A DNA stretch of 58,939 bases from Desulfobulbaceae bacterium (lineage in GTDB: Bacteria; Desulfobacterota; Desulfobulbia; Desulfobulbales; Desulfocapsaceae): assembly GCA_024227155.1 (NCBI GenBank), contig JAAELB010000425.1, positions 1-58,939 of the forward strand. The letters run 5' to 3'. The notes under the pieces are model-generated. The model did no database searches. It saw only the letters and a program-made list of their open reading frames with translations, and was not told the DNA's origin. Shown piece by piece: positions 15,495 through 23,396 of the stretch; position 1 is the stretch's first letter, and every line of letters starts with the position of its first letter. Both the position numbers and the translations under genes were made by a program.

Positions 15495-16652
15495 GTGCAA
15501 GAATATGGTTTTACGGCAGAAGAATTTGAGGCACGGACAGCCCGTTTGCAAAAAGTGATGCACCAAAAAAAAATGGATGCGGTGTTTCTTACCACAGAAC
15601 CAAATGTCCGGTACTTTACAGGCTACTATACACAGTTTTGGGAAAGCCCCACACGCCCCTGGTATCTCGTTATTCCAGCAGAGGGTAAGCCCATAGCCGT
15701 TATACCTGGTATTGGTGAAAGCGGTATGCAGGAAACGTGGATCGACGAGATTCATACATGGTCCTCGCCATGCCCAGAAGATGACGGCGTGTCACTTGTT
15801 GCAGGTGTTATTAATGGTTTGCCTTCACAACATGGGCGTATCGGCGCCACCCTTGGCTTGCAGTCCTACATTCGTATGCCTTTCTCTGATTTTACCAAGC
15901 TGAACCAGATAGTGGAAAAAGACTTTGTAGATATTGCGGAAGAAATTCATCATTTGCGGTCGATCAAATCCCCGGCGGAACTCTCAAAGATTCGTACAGC
16001 CTGTGCAATTACCAATGATGGTTTTGATCTGTTGCCAAGCCACGCAAAAGTTGGCCAGACCGAGCGTGAAATATGCACTCAAATGCGTATAAACATGCTT
16101 TATAAAGGAGCAGAGTTTGTGAAATATCTTATCTCCGGCTCCGGTCCTGACGGTTATGGGAGCATAATTATGGGCCCTACCTCTCGGCAGATAGACGAAG
16201 GGGATGTGCTGATCATTGATGTTGGCGCTGTGTATGATGGATATTTCTCAGATTTTGACCGTAACTTTGCCTTTGGCCATTGCAGCGATGAAACGCAACG
16301 GGCTTACGATTGTGTGTATGCAGCAACAGAAGCTGGCCTGAAAGCAGCGCGGCCCGGTGCAACCACCACGGATCTATACAATGCCATGTGGAGTATTATG
16401 GAAGAAGGTGGTGCATTAGGTAGCGGGGTTGGGCGCATGGGGCATGGACTTGGCAGCCAGCTCACCGAATGGCCTTCCCACACAGCGACCGACAATACCA
16501 CACTGGAACCGGGCATGGTAATCACTCTTGAGCCCGGCATGGTATATGCGGCTGGTAAGGAAATGGTGCACGAAGAAAATATCGTAATCACCGCAGATGG
16601 TGCTGAACTTTTGTCTCGTCGGGCAGCCGAACACATCGTTGTCATAAAATAG
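15495..16652 (+). CDS. M24 (PepQ/Xaa-Pro type) metallopeptidase
   Basis: 385 residues, with an N-terminal creatinase-like domain (TEPNVRYFTGY) and a C-terminal pita-bread domain. Dinuclear metal ligands are visible: Asp in IIDVGAVYDG, Asp in FSDFDRNFAFG, His in GHGLGSQLTEWPSH, Glu in ITLEPGMVYA and Glu in VHEENIVIT. Start is a GTG with GAGGAG upstream. It sits nine bases before the YgeY-like hydrolase. Members of this group cleave X-Pro dipeptides or amidino compounds; here the neighbours suggest a role in breakdown of a modified amino acid or ureido compound (inference). Confidence 0.9.
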   Translation: MQEYGFTAEEFEARTARLQKVMHQKKMDAVFLTTEPNVRYFTGYYTQFWESPTRPWYLVIPAEGKPIAVIPGIGESGMQETWIDEIHTWSSPCPEDDGVSLVAGVINGLPSQHGRIGATLGLQSYIRMPFSDFTKLNQIVEKDFVDIAEEIHHLRSIKSPAELSKIRTACAITNDGFDLLPSHAKVGQTEREICTQMRINMLYKGAEFVKYLISGSGPDGYGSIIMGPTSRQIDEGDVLIIDVGAVYDGYFSDFDRNFAFGHCSDETQRAYDCVYAATEAGLKAARPGATTTDLYNAMWSIMEEGGALGSGVGRMGHGLGSQLTEWPSHTATDNTTLEPGMVITLEPGMVYAAGKEMVHEENIVITADGAELLSRRAAEHIVVIK

Positions 16653-16660
16653 GAGTCGTA

Positions 16661-17878
16661 ATGTCTGACGTTTTTGAAAATATTGCCTCCTACACACAGG
16701 ATTACGCACAGGATATTTATAACTTTGCCTGTGAACTTATTAGAGTCGAAAGCCTTTCCGGCCAGGAAAGAGGTGTTGCCGCTCTTGTTGAGCATAAAAT
16801 GCAGAAACTGGAATTTGATGACGTTACTGTCGATAGAATGGGAAACGTCCGTGGTTCTGTAGGTACAGGCCAAACATTGATATGCGCAGACGGGCATATG
16901 GATACTGTTGGCGGAGGCAATGAAGAGCAGTGGACCCGTCCTCCTTTCTCAGGCGAACAGGATGATGAACACCTGTATGGTCGTGGTGCCGCGGACATGA
17001 AAGCAGCCATTGCAGCCATGGTCTATGCCGGAAAAGTTGTTCAGGATTTGCAGTTGGGTGACAGGTTTACCTATATGGTATGTGCTACTGTCCAGGAAGA
17101 ACCTTGCGAAGGTTTGGCCTGGGAATATCTGATTGAAAAAGAAGGACTCTATCCTGACTTTGTCATCATTGCAGAACCAAGTGATGATTTAATTTCTCTT
17201 GCTCAAAAGGGGCGCATGGAGCTTAAAATTTCCGTTACGGGAAAAAGTGCCCATGCTTCTGCACCGCATATGGGAGACAATGCCATTTATTCCATGGCAA
17301 AAATTGTTACTGAATTAGAAAGACTTAACGATAATCTGGATGTTGAAGACAAGGACTTGGGGAAAGGTTCTCTGGTTGTTTCCGAGATTGCTTCTCATGC
17401 TCCTTCGCGTTCCTCTGTTGCTGACTACTGTGAAATTTCAATTGATCGACGTCTCACCTGGGGCGAGTCTCCCCAATATGCTTTGGAGCAAGTGCAGCGT
17501 TTGCCTTCTGTTGTCGCAGCGCAGGCAACAGTGGAACTCCACACCTTTGAAGAGCCCTCCTATACTGGGCTTATTCCACAAAAGGAATGCACCTTCCCCG
17601 CCTGGAAAATTGAAAAAGATCACATTTTAACCAGCAGCACTGTGCAGGCGTATGAGAACCTCTTTAAAATCTCGCCAACCTTAACAACATGGCCGTTTTC
17701 GACAAACGGAGTAGCGATTATGGGCAAGCATAATATCCCGGTTATTGGCTATGGGCCTGGTGAACTTGCAGCTTGCCACGTGGCCAATGAGTGCGTAAAA
17801 AAAGAACAGGTTATTCGAGCCACCATGATGTACGCCGCCATGTGCGTCACTTATACAGAAGAAAAGATGGGAGAATAA
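16661..17878 (+). CDS. YgeY-like M20 hydrolase (selenium-metabolism-linked type)
   Basis: 405 residues. Zinc-dependent M20 deacylase/peptidase: CADGHMDTVGG (His-Asp metal ligands), GRGAADMKAAIAAM (bridging Asp), VQEEPCEGLAWEY (catalytic and metal Glu pair), AEPSDDLI and the late CHVANECV. The lid-domain AKGRMELK-like segment (QKGRMELKISV) fits YgeY, a protein linked by neighbourhood to selenium-dependent hydroxylases and purine/diaminopropionate catabolism. It is cytoplasmic. Three bases separate it from ridA and GGAG within its last codons serves that gene. Confidence 0.88.
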   Translation: MSDVFENIASYTQDYAQDIYNFACELIRVESLSGQERGVAALVEHKMQKLEFDDVTVDRMGNVRGSVGTGQTLICADGHMDTVGGGNEEQWTRPPFSGEQDDEHLYGRGAADMKAAIAAMVYAGKVVQDLQLGDRFTYMVCATVQEEPCEGLAWEYLIEKEGLYPDFVIIAEPSDDLISLAQKGRMELKISVTGKSAHASAPHMGDNAIYSMAKIVTELERLNDNLDVEDKDLGKGSLVVSEIASHAPSRSSVADYCEISIDRRLTWGESPQYALEQVQRLPSVVAAQATVELHTFEEPSYTGLIPQKECTFPAWKIEKDHILTSSTVQAYENLFKISPTLTTWPFSTNGVAIMGKHNIPVIGYGPGELAACHVANECVKKEQVIRATMMYAAMCVTYTEEKMGE

Positions 17879-17881
17879 AGT

Positions 17882-18235
17882 ATGTCAATTACACGTATTG
17901 AAACAAAACAACGGATGAGCAAAATCGTTATTCATAATGATACCATTTATCTTTGTGGCCAGGTCGCAGAAGATGCGAACAAAGATATCCAGGAACAAAC
18001 CAAGACAATGCTGGACAAAGTAGACGTATTATTGGATCAAGCAGGAAGTGATAGAGCACACATTCTTTCCGCAACGATCTATATCAAAAGTATGGATCTT
18101 TTTTCTCAAATGAATGAAGTCTGGGATAACTGGGTCCCAAAAGGTCATGCCCCTGCACGGGCATGTGTAGAAGCAAGTATGGCAAGAGAAGAACTGCTGG
18201 TGGAGATTTCGGTAGTTGCAGCAGTAACAAGTTAA
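17882..18235 (+). CDS. ridA: RidA/YjgF family imine/enamine deaminase
   Basis: 117 residues, slightly short for the family but complete. [10 protein letters not shown] (near 22-31), a [10 protein letters not shown] helix and [20 protein letters not shown] contain the usual core, including the Arg in the ARACVEA segment that holds the substrate carboxylate. RidA hydrolyses reactive 2-aminoacrylate-type imines released by PLP lyases. That suits a cluster that once held diaminopropionate ammonia-lyase and still holds another PLP enzyme downstream. Confidence 0.9.
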   Translation: MSITRIETKQRMSKIVIHNDTIYLCGQVAEDANKDIQEQTKTMLDKVDVLLDQAGSDRAHILSATIYIKSMDLFSQMNEVWDNWVPKGHAPARACVEASMAREELLVEISVVAAVTS

Positions 18236-18295
18236 CAAGTTATCAGCCTATTAATCCAGTTAAAGTTTGACACTAACAAAATACTTGAGGAAATC

Positions 18296-19756
18296 ATGAT
18301 TGACTTAACGATAAACCAGGAAGCACTTGCAAAAAATGTTGCATATTGCAGAGAGAAAAAGATATCCCTCCCCACATTTGCCATGATGAAGGATCCTGAC
18401 AAGATTCCAGAGGCTATCAAGGATCAGCTCAAAACCATCGGCCTGTGGGATCTTCACTCTGCCAACCTCTACAGAATTTCCTGGAATAATGAGCAAAAAG
18501 ATGAAGGAGGTCTCTTTGGAGGCGCAAATCATTTTGTACTACCCCCAGAGCTTACCGGATGTAGGGCTAACATCATTATGATGTCAGGTCGATGGTTCCC
18601 TACTGGTGCTCATAAAGTTGGTGCGACCTTCGGCTGTCTTGCACCCGGTCTGGTCACAGGACAGTTTGATCCTCAGAAGACCAAGGCGGTCTGGCCTTCT
18701 ACTGGTAATTATTGCAGAGGTGGTGCATATATTTCTGCTCTTCTCGCCAGTAATGCCATTGCCATTCTGCCCGAAGAAATGTCTAAAGAACGTTTTGAGT
18801 GGCTCAATAAAATTGCTGGCCAGGTCATTGCAACTCCTGGATGTGAATCAAACGTAAAAGAGATCTTTGATAAATGCTGGGAACTGAGAAATTCAGGCGA
18901 AGACCTGCGGATTTTCAACCAGTTTGACGAACTTGGTAATCCACTTTGGCATTACACGGTCACAGGAAGCGCTATTGAACAAGTCTTAAATCAATACCTC
19001 ACAGGGGACAAAAAATTTGCTGGCTACATCTCTTCATCTGGTTCAGGTGGCACCCTGGCAGCAGGATCCTATCTTAAAAAGCAGTTTCCTGGGTCAAAAA
19101 TTGCTGCGGCGGAGGCACTCCAATGTCCGACTCTTCTACAAAACGGTTTTGGCGGGCACAGGATTGAAGGAATCGGGGATAAACACGTGCCCTGGGTGCA
19201 TGACTGTAAGGAGACCGATTTTGTTGTTGCAGTAGATGATGAAGTACCAATGAGACTTCTCCGGCTCTTTAACGAAGGCATCGGCCGTGAGGCTCTTGTG
19301 GCTAGCGGTGTTGATGCAGACCTCGTCGGAAAACTTGATCTTCTTGGTATCTCCGGTATCGGCAATATGATTGCTGCAATAAAATTCGCCAAATACAACG
19401 AGCTCACGGAAGATGACTACGTGGTAAGTATTGCGACAGATTCAATGCAACTCTACGGCTCAAGGCTCGAAGAGCTCACTGAGGAGAGGGGAAATTATAC
19501 TGAAAGTGATACCCAGCGAGATCTTCAGCTGTTGGACTCTGTAGGCTTAGACAATATGAAAGAGCTTAACTATTATGACAAAAAAGCAATCCACAACCTC
19601 AAGTACTACACCTGGATCGAGCAGCAGGCAAAGGACGTTGAGGAACTCAATGCCCAATGGTATGATCATAACAACTATTGGACCAATACCTTTAACCAAG
19701 TGGGCCAAATTGATGAGTTGATCACAGATTTCAATAATAAGGTGGGAATTCTATAG
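18296..19756 (+). CDS. PLP-dependent fold-type II enzyme, substrate unknown
   Basis: 486 residues, cysteine synthase/tryptophan synthase-beta superfamily. The PLP Schiff-base lysine is Lys107 in PTGAHKVGAT, and a phosphate-binding glycine loop is seen as SSGSGGTLAAGS near 241-252. It is longer than ordinary cysteine synthase (about 310), with an N-terminal extension of about 90 residues and a C-terminal tail of about 100 rich in Asn, Tyr and Trp. It ends the plus-strand catabolic unit, 60 bp after ridA, and is followed by a stem-loop. An elimination or replacement reaction on an amino acid is likely; the substrate is not predictable. Confidence 0.8.
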   Translation: MIDLTINQEALAKNVAYCREKKISLPTFAMMKDPDKIPEAIKDQLKTIGLWDLHSANLYRISWNNEQKDEGGLFGGANHFVLPPELTGCRANIIMMSGRWFPTGAHKVGATFGCLAPGLVTGQFDPQKTKAVWPSTGNYCRGGAYISALLASNAIAILPEEMSKERFEWLNKIAGQVIATPGCESNVKEIFDKCWELRNSGEDLRIFNQFDELGNPLWHYTVTGSAIEQVLNQYLTGDKKFAGYISSSGSGGTLAAGSYLKKQFPGSKIAAAEALQCPTLLQNGFGGHRIEGIGDKHVPWVHDCKETDFVVAVDDEVPMRLLRLFNEGIGREALVASGVDADLVGKLDLLGISGIGNMIAAIKFAKYNELTEDDYVVSIATDSMQLYGSRLEELTEERGNYTESDTQRDLQLLDSVGLDNMKELNYYDKKAIHNLKYYTWIEQQAKDVEELNAQWYDHNNYWTNTFNQVGQIDELITDFNNKVGIL

Positions 19757-19780
19757 ATCCATATTGCCATGAAATTATGA

Positions 19781-19814
19781 GGCCGCTTTTGCTATTTTTT
19801 AGATTAAAGCGGCC
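19781..19814 (+). terminator. Stem-loop after the PLP enzyme
   Basis: GGCCGCTTT (19781-19789) pairs with AAAGCGGCC (19806-19814) around a 16-base loop that itself holds a run of six T. It starts 25 bases after the PLP-enzyme stop and ends the plus-strand operon. The T-run lies in the loop rather than after the stem, so efficiency is uncertain. Confidence 0.6.
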
Positions 19815-19844
19815 ATGTCACAACCCATACAGATAAACAAATAT

Positions 19845-19999
19845 GGTAACCGTTCACCGCCCCCTTCAAAAGATTGCATAACCAGAGTCCGTAACCGTTC
19901 GTCCAGTGCTCCAGGTTCGTTCAAGCTGGGCTCCTGGCTATAGTTGGCTATGCCAGGAGGCCTGATCGGACGAAAATGGGGTGCTGGTGAACGGTTACC
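19845..19999. mobile_element. 155-bp MITE-like element, copy 1
   Basis: Bounded by perfect 14-bp terminal inverted repeats, GGTAACCGTTCACC (19845-19858) and GGTGAACGGTTACC (19986-19999), and flanked on both sides by AAATAT (19839-19844 and 20000-20005), a 6-bp target duplication. The middle holds a strong hairpin around CCTGGCTATAG...CTATGCCAGG. Copy 2 at 33364-33518 is inverted, the same length and about 90% identical by hand alignment. No transposase is encoded, so it must have been moved in trans. It ends 11 bp from the mscS stop codon. Confidence 0.85.
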
Positions 20000-20010
20000 A
20001 AATATGTTAA

Positions 20011-21720
20011 TCAACTCGTGATACCTGGTTCCGGTTTAATCTGGTGCACAGTCAGTTGCGGGAACGGAATCTCCCAGTCATTTATGGAGCAGCATTCAAC
20101 ACACCATTTCTGGATGGCTCTTTCAATACGCTTACAAATATCTGCTGCTTGTCCTTCAAAATCAGCCAACACTATCAAATCAAGTGAAGAGGCGCCTGCC
20201 TGGAAGAACTCGACCTGTAGATTCAGGCAGCTTTTATGATAACCTTCCTGTTCCATCCTTTTTGCCAGGTAGTCTTTCATAATCATAGGAACTTCAGAGG
20301 TCACAAGCCCCTGGAGGCTATAGCTGACACCAAACGGCACCCTCAGCCTGAAATTACGCGAGAGATTTACTGGACATGCCTGTAGGAAGGTTTCAGTTGG
20401 GTATGTAATCCGTTTTCCTCCCCGCTGAACAACTTCCACCTGCTCGTGGGAGAGGCTGACCACACGGGCACGTGAGGCTCCACTAACCACAACCCAATCC
20501 CCCTTCTTGCAGGGGAACCATGGCTCCGCCTGGTTGTAAGGACGTGAGGCCATACCGATCAAGTCTTCAATTGGTACCCGCAATTCCATATCGAGAGTCG
20601 GGTTGACCAGCTTGCAAAAGACATTGATGGAGCTAACATGCCAAGGCACACCGTGAAGAATAAGGCGTTCTTGTTCCCGTACAGAGCCGATATTGATCAT
20701 CAGCCGGCCTTGTTGCCATAATCGTGGCAGCCCTTGACGAATTGTCCAGGTCATCCCCAAAAAGAAGATTATAGCCATACTGAGTAGAAACCAGTCCTCA
20801 GCAAGGTATAGAACAAAAAACAGGCCGATTACTGCAAAAACTATCGACAGCACCTGGAAGATGACGTGCAGCAGTCGAATGAGAAATGATCGTTGTTCCT
20901 TCTTCTTTGCCAGTCCGAAATAGATTTTGAGGATAAGACGATAGAGAAGTCTGCATGTTATCAGGATGATAATAGAGGAGCCAATGGCCATTATCAGGTA
21001 CAAACCTCTATTTCTAAAGAAGTCCTTAATCGATTTGCTTGAACTTTCAACCAGAGAAACTTCTTGGGCTCGAAGATTAGCCAATTCTCTTTGGGCAAGT
21101 TCTAGTTTGTTAACAAGGCGTTCCTCAACATTCTGCCATTCGGGGAGCAGGGCTTCCACTTCTTTGTGAACATGTTTTTTCGGCTTATCTTCAATAATCT
21201 TCTGCAGATGCACAACCGCCTCATTTGCAATACCAGTAAGAAGCTCCAGTTCTGTAATTTTTTCCTTTAAACTCGATTTTGACCTTGCCCTTATGGTAAA
21301 TCTCTTGAGTTCCTTAATTGCAGGCTCGAGTAAGCTCGACAGCTCATCTTTCCAACTGAATGTTTCCGGTTTCTTCTCAGCAAATAGCGCTGGTTCAATA
21401 CCAGTTGCAATACGTTCAAAATCGTTGATGGTACCTGAGAGCTGCATATCAAGTTGGGATATTTCGTCTTGAAGAGTTTCTTTTTGTGCATCCGACGTAC
21501 TTTTTTTAAGTTTTCTTTTTGACTGCTTGATCTGCTCTTTGAGATTTTTCTGCAAATCAAGGAGCGATGTTAACATCGTCACAGTTTCTTTTTCCTGCTG
21601 AGTCAATTGTTGCTCTGTAGCACCTGGTTGAGTGGCGAGTGTTGTATCGGCCAGAGAATAGAATTGGGAATAAAGCAAAACCAGACAGGAGATGGTTATT
21701 GTGAAAATAGTTTTCTGCAT
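20011..21720 (-). CDS. MscS-family mechanosensitive channel with long periplasmic coiled coil
   Basis: 569 residues. Signal peptide (about 1-24), then roughly 200 residues rich in Gln, Lys, Glu and Leu that should form coiled coils (40-240), then three to four membrane segments (about 240-345), then the MscS beta domain (DWVVVSGASRARVVSLS) and a cytoplasmic vestibule. The extended periplasmic N-terminus is like MscK or YbdG-type large relatives but shorter. It would open on hypo-osmotic stress and may sense the envelope. Transcribed alone; the MITE lies directly behind it. Confidence 0.85.
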   Translation of the reverse strand: MQKTIFTITISCLVLLYSQFYSLADTTLATQPGATEQQLTQQEKETVTMLTSLLDLQKNLKEQIKQSKRKLKKSTSDAQKETLQDEISQLDMQLSGTINDFERIATGIEPALFAEKKPETFSWKDELSSLLEPAIKELKRFTIRARSKSSLKEKITELELLTGIANEAVVHLQKIIEDKPKKHVHKEVEALLPEWQNVEERLVNKLELAQRELANLRAQEVSLVESSSKSIKDFFRNRGLYLIMAIGSSIIILITCRLLYRLILKIYFGLAKKKEQRSFLIRLLHVIFQVLSIVFAVIGLFFVLYLAEDWFLLSMAIIFFLGMTWTIRQGLPRLWQQGRLMINIGSVREQERLILHGVPWHVSSINVFCKLVNPTLDMELRVPIEDLIGMASRPYNQAEPWFPCKKGDWVVVSGASRARVVSLSHEQVEVVQRGGKRITYPTETFLQACPVNLSRNFRLRVPFGVSYSLQGLVTSEVPMIMKDYLAKRMEQEGYHKSCLNLQVEFFQAGASSLDLIVLADFEGQAADICKRIERAIQKWCVECCSINDWEIPFPQLTVHQIKPEPGITS

Positions 21721-21918
21721 AATCCAAAATTGTTGAAAAAATTAATTTAAATAGCCGCATATAGAGCAAATACAATGACTTAGGGGTCGTTCGAGAGTGT
21801 CCTCTTGTCCAAAATCTTCGACTATGAACAAAACCCTTATTCTCTGACAAGTCCTTGGTTTTTCTTATACCATGCAACTATCATTGCTACAAATTAAGAA
21901 TATCCAATGGGCTGATCT

Positions 21919-23127
21919 TCAGACTACTGGTTCCACCATTTCCATTTTGGATCGTTTGGCAAGATAAAGAAATATTAGAGAAATGGCGGCGCAAATTAAA
22001 ATTGCCAAAGAAAGATGCAGCAGAGTGTTATCGAAAAAACGACCAACTATTATAGAAATGGGTAGTGCGACAACACTTGAGATTGCAGAGATCAGAGAGG
22101 CACCCAAACCAGCCACTTTTCCCAACGGCTGCATCGCCATTGCTGAGAGATTTGGGAAAAGCAGGCCGACGCAAAACATCAAAACATAACAACCTATTAT
22201 AAAGGTGGTAAAACTGGGTCCACCATTTATAACACCAAGTAGAGAAACCATCCCTAGAACTACCAGGCCCAAGGCAGCTCCAATACATAGCTGAAACATG
22301 CCATATTTCATCACTAATTTGCTGTTCAAAAGAGTAGCGATGCCAAAACCTGTTGCCAACAGAGCCATGTAGAGGGGGAACTCTTGCGCCTTGTTATAGA
22401 TCTGTTCGAAAATCGCTTGGCAAGTACTTAGATAGAGAAGTAAGACAGCAAAGGTAAGTCCTGCGGTGGTGCCATAGCTGAGTACTTGCGGATTCTTGAG
22501 AACACGCACCGTTGTTTTAAGTAAAAGACCTATCTTTATTGGCCTCCTGTCTGATGGAGCGAGGGTTTCCGGTTGCTTGAGCATAATCCAAATATAGGAG
22601 ATGATGGCGATTGCTAAAAATAGAAAGAAAATCGACCTCCACCCCGCTATGAGTATAATATATTGCCCTAGAATCGGTGCTATCATCGGAATAACAATAA
22701 ATACTGTCATAATAAAGGAAAATACTCGAGCCATGTGTTGTCCTTCAAATTGATCGCGAATCATTGCTCTGGATATGATCTTAGGCCCAGAGACCCCGAC
22801 TCCCTGAATGATTCTGCCGATAAGTAGCATATTCAGAGTAGTTGCAGTCATGGCAACAACTGTCCCTACGCAGTAAATAATTATGCCTACAGTCAGAGCT
22901 TTTTTACGTCCCAGGCTGTCAGAGAGGGGCCCGAATAGAAGCTCACCAAAGAACATTCCTAAAAAGACCAGCGTTATAATCAGTTGAAGATTATTGCTGT
23001 TGTCAACATGCAATGACTCGCCAATTGCTGGCAGGGCAGGGAGCATGGTGTCGATACTTAACGCGGTCAGTGATGTCAACAATGAAATACGAACGATAAA
23101 CCCTAACAGCGGAGATCTTGCAGTCAT
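21919..23127 (-). CDS. MFS drug-resistance transporter, Bcr/CflA family
   Basis: About 402 residues with twelve membrane segments. SIDTMLPALPAIGESLHV in the first loop, GPLSDSLGRKKAL (motif A) and RIIQGVGVSGPKIISRAMIRD (motif C region) are typical of Bcr/CflA proton-driven exporters. I start it at the ATG at 23127 (MTARSPLLGF), which has AGGA at the right distance; the frame is open 23 codons further upstream but without a ribosome site. Substrate unknown. Confidence 0.88.
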   Translation of the reverse strand: MTARSPLLGFIVRISLLTSLTALSIDTMLPALPAIGESLHVDNSNNLQLIITLVFLGMFFGELLFGPLSDSLGRKKALTVGIIIYCVGTVVAMTATTLNMLLIGRIIQGVGVSGPKIISRAMIRDQFEGQHMARVFSFIMTVFIVIPMIAPILGQYIILIAGWRSIFFLFLAIAIISYIWIMLKQPETLAPSDRRPIKIGLLLKTTVRVLKNPQVLSYGTTAGLTFAVLLLYLSTCQAIFEQIYNKAQEFPLYMALLATGFGIATLLNSKLVMKYGMFQLCIGAALGLVVLGMVSLLGVINGGPSFTTFIIGCYVLMFCVGLLFPNLSAMAMQPLGKVAGLGASLISAISSVVALPISIIVGRFFDNTLLHLSLAILICAAISLIFLYLAKRSKMEMVEPVV

Positions 23128-23396
23128 ATAAATCCTGATTTTGAAATGTGATGGTTTAAGGCAGTATTTTGTTAAGTTATATCTTACGGGTAACAAAAAT
23201 TTGATCTAAAGGCCCGTATTATATATCATATAACTCATGGACTTGTAATTGGGACGGATTTCCTGGTTGAGGAAAAAAAGAGATGATCTGAGACTCAGTA
23301 CAGTACATCTTGAGGAGTGTAACATTGACTGATCAAACAGGCTGTGGGGATGCATGTTTTCTGAAACCGGTAACTTGTTGTGACTAAGGGGAAAAA

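Noticed and set aside
19799-20014. A possible small protein family shared with 33352-33606 (NRSPAPHFRPI, GALDERL)
   Set aside because: The shared residues are just the two MITE copies read in the same frame; the inverted-repeat ends and target duplications explain the similarity.
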